Source of the DNA: Paenibacillus xylanexedens | GTDB taxonomy: Bacteria; Bacillota; Bacilli; Paenibacillales; Paenibacillaceae | DNA length: 42,068 bases | NCBI RefSeq assembly: GCF_017874615.1 | Contig: NZ_JAGIKV010000039.1 | Span: 1-42,068 of the forward strand | Direction: 5' to 3' | Shown: piece by piece, positions 1 through 6,662 of the stretch | How the letters are laid out: every line of letters begins with the position of its first letter | How positions within the stretch are numbered: the stretch's first letter is position 1 | Translations under genes and position numbers: made by a program | Notes under the pieces: model-generated | What the model saw: the letters and a program-made list of their open reading frames with translations, nothing else | The model's database searches: none | What the model was told of the DNA's origin: nothing

Positions 1-2
1 AG

Positions 3-98
3 ACCAAATTAAAACGCGGCTCAGAGTCGCATAAGGATACTGTCAGGTTTTTTAACTTACAAATATTTGAAGAGATTATTGGCAAGTACAGTAATTAA
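3..98 (+). CDS. C-terminal end of a gene entering from the left edge (unidentified)
   Basis: One plus-strand frame is open from the window edge for 31 codons and ends in TAA at 96-98. The visible tail ends in FEEIIGKYSN and is rich in charged and aliphatic residues, as an ordinary soluble C-terminus would be. The other two plus frames stop within about 35 bases. Too little is visible to name a family, and a chance open frame of this length is possible. Confidence 0.3.
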   Translation, partial: TKLKRGSESHKDTVRFFNLQIFEEIIGKYSN

Positions 99-180
99 GA
101 TAGAATTAAGACTCTGTTTTCTCTCGTATAAGATTGGGCATATATGATAGAGAAAATACATGGAGAGTATGTGAGAAAAC

Positions 181-1158
181 ATGAAGAAATGGCGTAAAAG
201 ATTAGTTAAGTTTTTGATATTTGACCTGGCGATAGTTCTGTTGCTTCTGGGTACTGGCGTGATCTACCAACAAGTGGGTGTAAGGCAGGATGCCAAAACA
301 CTCGTCCCCCCTGGTAAGCTGTACGAAGTCCATGGAGACAATATGCATCTATATACTGGTGGAGAAGGCGATGTAACAGTAGTACTCGCCTCTGGCTGGG
401 GGACCGCTAATCCCTATGTAGATTATTATCCATTATATGAAAAGCTTGCTCCCAACACAAAATTCGCTGTATATGACCGATTTGGCTATGGATATAGCGA
501 TCAGACCGATAAGAAACGTGATGTCGATACCATAGCTGAAGAATTACACGAGTTGTTGCAGGTATCTGGACAGAAGCCACCTTATGTATTAGTTGGACAT
601 TCGCTCGGCTCGCTGGAAACCATCCGTTTCGCACAAAAATACCCGGATCTCGTCAAGGGTATCGTCATGATTGATGGAGGAAGCCCCGAATATTATTCGA
701 ATGACGATGACTCTTTGGCAGACACAATTGGTGGTTTTGCGAATAAATTCCGTATCCAAACCGGACTATTCCGCCTCTCCATGCAATCTGACATGGTTGT
801 CGAAACTTCTAATGCCAATCGTAATGAACTGAAACTTGTACCCGATGATCTGAAAAAATTGGATACAACTGCGCTGTTGCACAACTATGGTAATGTTAAC
901 ACGTTGGATGAATTACGTGAAATAGCTGCCAATGCCAAAGTGGTTGTAGATCACAAGCAAACCTTACCGTTTCCACTCACCATACTGACGGCTGATTACC
1001 TTGGTGCAAGTGAACCCGAATGGGATAAATCACAAGTAGAATTCAAATCTTGGTCAGATGATTCTAAACAGGTAACCATTAAAGATACCGATCATTACAT
1101 CCATCAATATCGCCCTGACCTCGTTGCAGATGAAATATTGGCCCTGGTGAAGAAGTAA
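181..1158 (+). CDS. Membrane-anchored alpha/beta-hydrolase
   Basis: A 325-residue alpha/beta-hydrolase fold protein, probably an esterase or lipase-like hydrolase of unknown substrate. Residues about 10-30 form one hydrophobic segment, so the enzyme is likely anchored in the membrane with the catalytic domain outside. The nucleophile elbow GHSLGS places the catalytic serine near residue 141. The preceding DRFGYGYSD segment is the usual strand/loop of this fold, an acid residue sits in LTAD, and the catalytic histidine is probably His305 in DTDHYIH. The ATG at 181 is the first in frame; the upstream GGAGAG is about 12 bases away, so the ribosome site is mediocre. The gene is monocistronic and ends at a bidirectional terminator. 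The fold is sure, the substrate is not. Confidence 0.85.
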   Translation: MKKWRKRLVKFLIFDLAIVLLLLGTGVIYQQVGVRQDAKTLVPPGKLYEVHGDNMHLYTGGEGDVTVVLASGWGTANPYVDYYPLYEKLAPNTKFAVYDRFGYGYSDQTDKKRDVDTIAEELHELLQVSGQKPPYVLVGHSLGSLETIRFAQKYPDLVKGIVMIDGGSPEYYSNDDDSLADTIGGFANKFRIQTGLFRLSMQSDMVVETSNANRNELKLVPDDLKKLDTTALLHNYGNVNTLDELREIAANAKVVVDHKQTLPFPLTILTADYLGASEPEWDKSQVEFKSWSDDSKQVTIKDTDHYIHQYRPDLVADEILALVKK

Positions 1159-1198
1159 CGTACACTCTGTAAAAGTAAGGCTATGTTATATCATGAAA

Positions 1199-1236
1199 GA
1201 AACCCCAAAGATTCTCTAATATCTTTGGGGTTTTAA
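1199..1236. terminator. Bidirectional rho-independent terminator
   Basis: The arms ACCCCAAAGAT and ATCTTTGGGGT form an 11-bp stem with a short A/T-rich loop, with A-runs on the left and TTTT on the right. It lies between the convergent hydrolase (+) and kinase-like gene (-) and can serve both. Confidence 0.9.
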
Positions 1237-1245
1237 GTATGAGAT

Positions 1246-1893
1246 TTATTGTGCTATCGCCAGTCTTGGCCGTTGGGACCTGAAATCGCTGAAAGCTTGT
1301 TCGATCTCTAATGAAGTCAACTGGTGACGATAAAAGTACTGTTCCATCGCCTCCATTTCGGTACGATCGCCATTGTAGATGTTATCAATCCTTCGAATGA
1401 CCTGGTTATATAAGCTCTCACGTCTGGAGTTCACAGGCTCACACAACCAAAAGTTCGTTCTCTTCACATCACCTGTCTTGGTCCAGAGCAAATTCTCATA
1501 TCGGATGACATCCCAGTCCCAATATCCAGCATGAATCTGCTGAAGTTCCGTCGTAAACATATCGTATATCAAGTTGGGAGGAATGTGTCCATAGGTTACA
1601 CGGTACTCTTTCAGTTTGAATGCTTCAATCCACTCTGTCAGGGTGTACTCACCTGGTGAATACGCATACAATTTAGGTGCATAAGAATTACTCTGCAATG
1701 CCCTAAGTGCCTCAATTTCTATCTCCCCATCCAATCTTGCACGTGAAGCATATACCTTGAGACAATAGTCTTGCAATCTATATACAACTGAGCTATTACT
1801 AATAAGCGAAGCCTGTAGAGTGAGATGGCCGTTTTTTTCGTAGTGCAACAGCATCTTTTCAATGTTATTGCCAATGGGATTGATGATGATCAT
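1246..1893 (-). CDS. Protein kinase-like (RIO/aminoglycoside phosphotransferase-type fold) protein
   Basis: A 215-residue protein that looks like a small kinase-fold protein. YCLKVYAS resembles the beta-3 strand with the ATP-binding lysine, followed by a Glu-rich helix (GEIEIEALRAL) that could supply the alpha-C glutamate. TLTEWIEA resembles a hinge. The segment HAGYWDWD...ENLLW resembles a degenerate catalytic loop with Asp and Asn at roughly the right spacing. No clear DFG metal-binding motif follows, so activity is doubtful. The start is well supported: AAGGAG lies 8 bases before the ATG at 1893. It is a single-gene unit that converges on the hydrolase. It resembles short kinase-like proteins of Bacillaceae; the substrate is unknown. 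Confidence 0.6.
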   Translation of the reverse strand: MIIINPIGNNIEKMLLHYEKNGHLTLQASLISNSSVVYRLQDYCLKVYASRARLDGEIEIEALRALQSNSYAPKLYAYSPGEYTLTEWIEAFKLKEYRVTYGHIPPNLIYDMFTTELQQIHAGYWDWDVIRYENLLWTKTGDVKRTNFWLCEPVNSRRESLYNQVIRRIDNIYNGDRTEMEAMEQYFYRHQLTSLEIEQAFSDFRSQRPRLAIAQ

Positions 1894-2128
1894 AATGAAG
1901 TCTCCTTGATTAAAAATAAAATATAAACCGTTTTCGAATTGGTTAAAAATTGTACTATTACATTCTATATTACCCTTTTATATTAGTATGAACATATACA
2001 ATTTTGCCGGAACATGAAGTATTTGCTCTGAAATTCATTCTTTAAACCGCCCTATTCCGGCTACATTTTTACTCTAATAGCTATAACCCGTTTCACGTCA
2101 ACACCAAAAAAGATAGAATAAATACGCA
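1894..2128. other. Intergenic region without a visible gene
   Basis: About 235 bases of A/T-rich DNA upstream of the kinase-like gene. It must hold that gene's minus-strand promoter, but no convincing -35/-10 pair was found. No open frame with a ribosome binding site was seen. Confidence 0.5.
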
Positions 2129-2167
2129 AAAAAGCGACGCGTCCTTAAAGTTAAGGGACACATCGCT
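2129..2167 (-). terminator. Terminator of the lmrA-lmrB operon
   Basis: Read on the minus strand, AGCGATGTGTCC pairs with GGACGCGTCGCT (one mismatch) around a CTTAA...TTAAG inner helix and is followed by TTTTTT. It begins about 40 bases after the lmrB stop codon. Confidence 0.85.
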
Positions 2168-2204
2168 CTGATACAATATCAAATTGTTATTGTTAGTTAT
2201 TGAA

Positions 2205-3698
2205 TTAATGCATAGGACCTTGTTGTCCAGCTTGAGCTCCAACTTTGACCCGCTTCACGAAGATTGAAGTAATCAGACCCGTGATCGCCAGAACCAGTGC
2301 AAAAACAAATGCATTCTGTATACCTGATGTGAAACCAGCCAGTTTATTCTCCGGACTCTCCGGATTCGCCACACCGCTCAAGAAGCTGGACTGTCCTGCG
2401 CTCAGTATACTTACCGCAACAGCCGTACCGATTGCTCCGGATACCTGTTGCAACGTATTCATGATGGCAGTACCGTGCGGATAGTACTCAGGTGGCAGTT
2501 GATTCAGACCATTGGTCTGTGCAGGCATCATAATCATCGAGATACCGACCATCATGAATACATGCAGCGTAATAATTGTTCCAAGGGAAGTCGTCGCTTC
2601 AATACCCGTGTACAAGAACAGGACAATCGCCACGATTGACATTCCGATAATAACAAGCCATTTAGGACCAAACTTGTCAAATAAACGTCCCATGACTGGA
2701 GACAAGAATCCATTTAACAGACTACCTGGCAACAAGACTAATCCTGCAGTCAGTGCCGTGACAGCCATCCCCTGTTGCAGATACATCGGCAGAATCAACA
2801 TGGATGACAAAATAATCATCATACAGATGAAGACCAGGATCAAACCGACAGTAAACATCGGGTATCTGAATACACGCAAATCCATCATTGGCTGTTTCAT
2901 TCTCAACTGACGGATACTGAATAACAGCAAGGACAACACACCAATAACGAGAGTAGCAACAACTACCGGACTGGTCCAGCCTCCGCCACCATCCCCATGT
3001 CCACCTGCACTACTGAATCCGTATACGATACCACCAAAACCAAGGGTAGAAAGGATAATGGACAGTACGTCAATTTTGGGCTTGGTCAATTTCGAAATAT
3101 TCGGCAAGAACAACAAGCCGCATACCAATGAGATCAGGAAGAACGGTAAGGAAATCCAGAAGATCCAGTGCCAGCTCAGATTAGCCAGGATCAGACCGGA
3201 GATACTCGGACCGCTTGCTGGTGCAAACATGATAACCAAACCGATCAGTCCCATGGCAGCACCACGTTTTTCAATCGGGAAAATAACCAATATCGTGTTA
3301 AACATCAGTGGCAGCAACAGCGCTGTACCTACAGCCTGAAGTACCCGTGCCACTAACAGAATTTCGAAGCTAGGTGCAAGCGCAGCAACGAATGTGCCTG
3401 CAATGGAGAAAATCAGGGACGTTGTGAACAGCTGTCTGGTTGTAAACCACTGTAACAGCGTTCCAGATACCGGTACCAGGATTCCCAATACAAGCAAGTA
3501 TCCTGTGGTTAACCATTGAATCGTTGTAGGTCCTACTTCAAGCAGTCCCATAAGTGGCGTCAATGCCACGTTTAATGCCGTTTCTCCAAACAGACCAATA
3601 AAGCCGCTCAGCAGCATCGCGAACAAAATCGGAAATACCTTGTATTGCTTTGTTTCTTGTTGATTCTGTGCAGAATCAGCCTTCATGGAAACCTCCAC
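2205..3698 (-). CDS. lmrB: DHA2-family (EmrB/QacA-type, 14-TMS) multidrug efflux MFS transporter, LmrB-like
   Basis: A 497-residue proton-coupled drug exporter of the inner membrane with about 14 hydrophobic segments. Diagnostic stretches match Bacillus subtilis LmrB as I recall it: FGETALNVAL in TMS1, QWLTTGYLLVLGILVPVS, the motif-C-like run GLVIMFAPASGPSISG, and the cytoplasmic KPKIDVLSIILS. The family exports lincomycin, puromycin and related compounds. The GTG at 3698 has GAGGAGG 8 bases upstream; an ATG four codons in (3686) also has GGAGG 5 bases away, so either start may be used. It follows the TetR gene lmrA by 56 bases on the same strand, the B. subtilis lmrAB order, and should be repressed with it. 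A terminator follows. The family is certain; the exact drug range is inferred. Confidence 0.92.
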   Translation of the reverse strand: MEVSMKADSAQNQQETKQYKVFPILFAMLLSGFIGLFGETALNVALTPLMGLLEVGPTTIQWLTTGYLLVLGILVPVSGTLLQWFTTRQLFTTSLIFSIAGTFVAALAPSFEILLVARVLQAVGTALLLPLMFNTILVIFPIEKRGAAMGLIGLVIMFAPASGPSISGLILANLSWHWIFWISLPFFLISLVCGLLFLPNISKLTKPKIDVLSIILSTLGFGGIVYGFSSAGGHGDGGGGWTSPVVVATLVIGVLSLLLFSIRQLRMKQPMMDLRVFRYPMFTVGLILVFICMMIILSSMLILPMYLQQGMAVTALTAGLVLLPGSLLNGFLSPVMGRLFDKFGPKWLVIIGMSIVAIVLFLYTGIEATTSLGTIITLHVFMMVGISMIMMPAQTNGLNQLPPEYYPHGTAIMNTLQQVSGAIGTAVAVSILSAGQSSFLSGVANPESPENKLAGFTSGIQNAFVFALVLAITGLITSIFVKRVKVGAQAGQQGPMH

Positions 3699-3754
3699 GA
3701 TCCCATCCTCCTCAAACGTATCGAACTTTCTTTTTCTCTGTCTCTTGGTATAAA

Positions 3755-4342
3755 TTATTGAATCTGTTTGGCGTTCTTCGTCACAACCGACAAATACTCA
3801 GCAGCCGTCAGCAGAGGCTGTTTATCCTGATTCGTCAGGCTGATAATCAGTGCTCCCTCCATCAAAGAAATGATCAGAAGTGCCGTCTCCCGCGCCTTCT
3901 CTTCACCAACGCCATCCAGAATCAGATGTTTCTTAATGACATTTTGCCAATCTGCAAATACACCCTGACATGCAATACGCAACTGCTGACTAATACACGA
4001 TGTCTCCACAGCTGCCCAGAAGCTGAATGGCAGAAATCCGGTAAACCCGGCTGCTTCTGTTTCATGAGCCAAATCATGAATAAATCTCTGAATGGCATCC
4101 CCCGTATTGTCGTGGGCTGCAAATGTTTTCTCAAATGTCTGCAAGATTTGTTCATTGGCTTTTTGAATACACTCGTGCGCGAGCTCTTCCTTGCCTTGCG
4201 GGAAATAATGATACAACGACCCTTTCGGCGTACTACTCTCTTTGATGATCTGATTCAGACCGGTCGCATGATATCCTTGTGAAAAAAACAGTCTCGCTGC
4301 TGTGCTGACAATAGACTCTCTAGCATTAGACTTTTCACTCAA
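3755..4342 (-). CDS. lmrA: TetR-family repressor, LmrA/QdoR type
   Basis: A 195-residue one-domain repressor with an N-terminal helix-turn-helix (about residues 10-55) containing the LmrA-like string GYHATGLNQIIKESSTPKGS followed by LYHYFPQGKEELA. The C-terminal ligand-binding part contains ETSCISQQLRIAC and the EGALIISLT segment also seen in LmrA. In B. subtilis, LmrA and its paralogue QdoR repress lmrAB and flavonoid-responsive genes, and bind a conserved operator. A near-match to that operator lies 22 bases upstream of this start. The gene is first in an operon with lmrB, which argues for autorepression relieved by an exported drug or flavonoid. The long plus-strand frame overlapping it is a shadow. 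Confidence 0.92.
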   Translation of the reverse strand: MSEKSNARESIVSTAARLFFSQGYHATGLNQIIKESSTPKGSLYHYFPQGKEELAHECIQKANEQILQTFEKTFAAHDNTGDAIQRFIHDLAHETEAAGFTGFLPFSFWAAVETSCISQQLRIACQGVFADWQNVIKKHLILDGVGEEKARETALLIISLMEGALIISLTNQDKQPLLTAAEYLSVVTKNAKQIQ

Positions 4343-4363
4343 CGAAAGCCACTTCCTTCAAAT

Positions 4364-4389
4364 AATTATAACAATCGGTCTATATAATT
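4364..4389 (-). promoter_or_regulatory. Predicted LmrA/QdoR-type operator upstream of lmrA
   Basis: The 26-base site is an imperfect palindrome: AATTATA on the left, CGGTCTATATAATT on the right. It fits the remembered LmrA/QdoR box of B. subtilis (A/T-rich arms around TAGA-NYG-GTCTATATA) very well in the right half and less well in the left. It is placed 22-47 bases before the lmrA start, where it would block the operon promoter. Confidence 0.75.
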
Positions 4390-4517
4390 AAACCCGCTCA
4401 GATCGGCACTGTCAATCATAATATTTCACTTTTTATTTGAAAGCATTTTCATATGAGAGTCATCATAACATCCTCTTTTTTAATTATTACCTTTTATACA
4501 TTTCATTCTGAGAAATT

Positions 4518-4532
4518 AGGGAACTTTTCCCT
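4518..4532. repeat. 15-bp palindrome upstream of collagen-like gene (site 1)
   Basis: AGGGAA and TTCCCT arms are perfect inverted copies around a 3-base centre. It lies 70 bases before the collagen-like gene start and may be a regulator binding site. Confidence 0.5.
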
Positions 4533-4554
4533 GTCTTCGAATAAACATAACATC

Positions 4555-4569
4555 AGTGTGAATCACACT
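4555..4569. repeat. 15-bp palindrome upstream of collagen-like gene (site 2)
   Basis: AGTGTG and CACACT arms are perfect inverted copies around AAT. It has the same 6-3-6 geometry as site 1 and lies 37 bases downstream of it, centre to centre, just ahead of the ribosome binding site. Confidence 0.5.
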
Positions 4570-4602
4570 TAATTTCGATTACTGAGAAAAGGAGTGAAAA
4601 AC

Positions 4603-6477
4603 TTGGCAATCCTGCTAACTGGCCCTATTGATAATAGTCCCGTAAATGGGGTAAGACCAACCCAGACTGTTTCAATCAAAATTGAAAATCAGAGTGCCGT
4701 GAACGCCGCAACTATACTCATCCAAGGATATTCATTAATTGCAACCAGAGCTTTATATGTAAGTGAGCAATTCACAATCTTACCAGGTGCAGTAGCTACA
4801 CGAAATTATTTTGCAGATCTCAACAGTTTCGAATACGTTATTACAGTTACAGGAGCAACCCCTGAGGACATTTTGGCTTCTTTTTGGGGGAAAAACAGTG
4901 CCGGCTCTTTGGTTGCTGCTCACCGACTCGTTTATTCCGAATTATTTGGCAGCGAGAATTTGAATGGAGCTACCGGGGCTACAGGAGCTACAGGCGTTAC
5001 AGGAGTCTCTGGCTCCACAGGTTCCACAGGTTCCACAGGTTCCACCGGTGCTACCGGGGCTACCGGGACAACAGGCGCGACCGGCTCTACAGGGTCGACG
5101 GGTGCTACGGGTCTTACAGGCGCGATAGGCGCCAGTGGAAGTACGGGCACGACGGGTACCACTGGCGTGACAGGTCCTACCGGCAGTACAGGTCCTACCG
5201 GAGCTACAGGTATTACCGGCTCTACAGGCGTTACAGGGGTCACGGGCATTACAGGAGTTACCGGTGCTACGGGCATCAGTGGAGTAACTGGGACGACAGG
5301 TGCCACGGGTGACACTGGCGTGACGGGTCCTACCGGGGCTACAGGCATTACCGGCTCCACTGGACTTACCGGAGTCACAGGCTCGACAGGAACCACAGGT
5401 GCCACGGGTGACACTGGCGTGACAGGTCCTACCGGGGCTACAGGTATTACCGGCTCAACTGGACTTACCGGAGTCACGGGCGCGACAGGAACCACAGGTC
5501 CCACGGGTGACACTGGCGCGACAGGTCCTACCGGGGCTACAGGTATTACCGGCTCAACTGGACTTACCGGAGTCACGGGCGCGACAGGAACCACAGGTCC
5601 CACGGGTGACACAGGACCATCTGGCGGTCCGGAGGGCGCTACCGGAGCTACAGGTGCAACGGGGGCTACGGGCAATACAGGTGCCACTGGAGCAACTGGC
5701 CTCGCTGGAGCAACTGGAGCGACTGGTGTTACTGGCACCACGGGTGCAACCGGAGCCACGGGCACAGTCCAGCCCAATCCCTTTGATGTATATGTTTTAC
5801 AAGGTGCAGTCGGTGGGGACGGAACACAGGACAGTCCTTTTGGAACGATTCAGCAAGGTGTAACCGCGGTATCTCCAACAGGAACCGTTCATATTCTTGG
5901 TGGCACATACCCAATCACTGCGAACATTACCATTAATAAAGCAGGAATAACTCTAAAAGGTTATCCTAGTACAATCATCCTGTTACAAGCTGCTGTTATT
6001 CCTTTCACCATCATTGGGAGCGGAGTAACTGTAGACGGATTAACGATCACGAGTGATAACCCTTATGCTGTTGAATTTATTCAATTAGGCGGAACCAATC
6101 ATACCGTAATAAATAATACGATATTCGGGCCTCCTCAAGCTGGCCCTTCTTCAGGTTGGGTTGTCAATCGTGGTCTCGTGAGCCAGATCGGTAATATGAC
6201 CGGCTTGATTGTGCGAAATAATATTTTTTATTCCTTACGTCAACCAGCCTACTTTAACCCTAATACGACTGGAGAAGTTATTAGCAATGTTGTTTATAAT
6301 ACGAGAGGATTTGTTAATGACCAGGCCGTTATGGTCTTCTCTGGAAATTCATGGGGCAGCCCGGTCAATGCGGTGGATATTGCACTGCTCGTAGGTACAA
6401 TAACAGGGCCCCCTTTCGATCCGCTTTCCGACCTGAGTGCCAACAACAGTACTGCAACGATTCAGGATTCCAGATAA
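4603..6477 (+). CDS. Collagen-like (Gly-X-Thr) repeat protein with C-terminal beta-helix-like domain
   Basis: A 624-residue surface or exosporium-type protein. I choose the TTG at 4603 because AAAGGAG ends about 8 bases before it; the in-frame GTG at 4594 lies inside that ribosome site. Residues 1-120 form a beta-rich domain without a signal peptide. Residues about 122-388 are close to 88 Gly-X-Y triplets, nearly all with Thr at Y as in Bacillus BclA, where such threonines are O-glycosylated. One extra Glu (GGPEGAT) breaks the register. Residues 390-624 contain strings such as GTIQQGV, GGTYPI, ITLKGYPS and NNIFYS that look like right-handed parallel beta-helix rungs (DUF1565/NosD-type). The gene is alone, between the lmrA operator and a strong terminator. 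The binding target is unknown. Confidence 0.85.
   Translation: MAILLTGPIDNSPVNGVRPTQTVSIKIENQSAVNAATILIQGYSLIATRALYVSEQFTILPGAVATRNYFADLNSFEYVITVTGATPEDILASFWGKNSAGSLVAAHRLVYSELFGSENLNGATGATGATGVTGVSGSTGSTGSTGSTGATGATGTTGATGSTGSTGATGLTGAIGASGSTGTTGTTGVTGPTGSTGPTGATGITGSTGVTGVTGITGVTGATGISGVTGTTGATGDTGVTGPTGATGITGSTGLTGVTGSTGTTGATGDTGVTGPTGATGITGSTGLTGVTGATGTTGPTGDTGATGPTGATGITGSTGLTGVTGATGTTGPTGDTGPSGGPEGATGATGATGATGNTGATGATGLAGATGATGVTGTTGATGATGTVQPNPFDVYVLQGAVGGDGTQDSPFGTIQQGVTAVSPTGTVHILGGTYPITANITINKAGITLKGYPSTIILLQAAVIPFTIIGSGVTVDGLTITSDNPYAVEFIQLGGTNHTVINNTIFGPPQAGPSSGWVVNRGLVSQIGNMTGLIVRNNIFYSLRQPAYFNPNTTGEVISNVVYNTRGFVNDQAVMVFSGNSWGSPVNAVDIALLVGTITGPPFDPLSDLSANNSTATIQDSR
5329..5625 (+). 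repeat. Three 99-bp tandem repeats inside the collagen-like gene
   Basis: Units begin at 5329, 5428 and 5527, each with CCTACCGGGGCT, and encode 33 residues (11 triplets). The second and third units are identical at the DNA level over about 85 bases, including synonymous positions. A longer variant unit (135 bp, four extra triplets) precedes them from 5194. Confidence 0.85.
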
Positions 6478-6511
6478 GAATCATTTCTCGTTCTTACAAA
6501 ACGCCTAATCA

Positions 6512-6561
6512 AAACAGCCGCCGATTTGGATGTGAAACTCCAGATCGAACGGCTGTTTTTT
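6512..6561 (+). terminator. Terminator of the collagen-like gene
   Basis: AACAGCCG pairs with CGGCTGTT across a roughly 30-base loop that can form an inner helix, and is followed by TTTTTT. It starts about 35 bases after the stop codon; an A-run on the left lets it also act on the minus strand. Confidence 0.75.
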
Positions 6562-6662
6562 GGATGAGTAGAGCATTATTCCATTATTACTTTTGTGCGT
6601 AAGGTACTACTTGTGTACTTTCTGGTAAACTACTGATTGAAGTTGAAGTTACACTTTCATTT

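Noticed and set aside
3650..4282. 210-residue plus-strand frame opposite lmrA
   Set aside because: Antisense shadow of a clear TetR gene; composition is unlike a protein and no ribosome site was seen.
4932..5777. 281-residue minus-strand open frame made of Pro-Val-Ala-Pro repeats
   Set aside because: It is the reverse complement of the Gly-X-Thr repeat; such repeats automatically leave the opposite frame open. No ribosome site, and the plus-strand protein has coherent domains on both sides.
4932..5777. Short-period DNA repeats that could suggest CRISPR or a minisatellite
   Set aside because: The repeats are in-frame coding triplets with no unique spacers and no cas genes; they encode collagen-like sequence.
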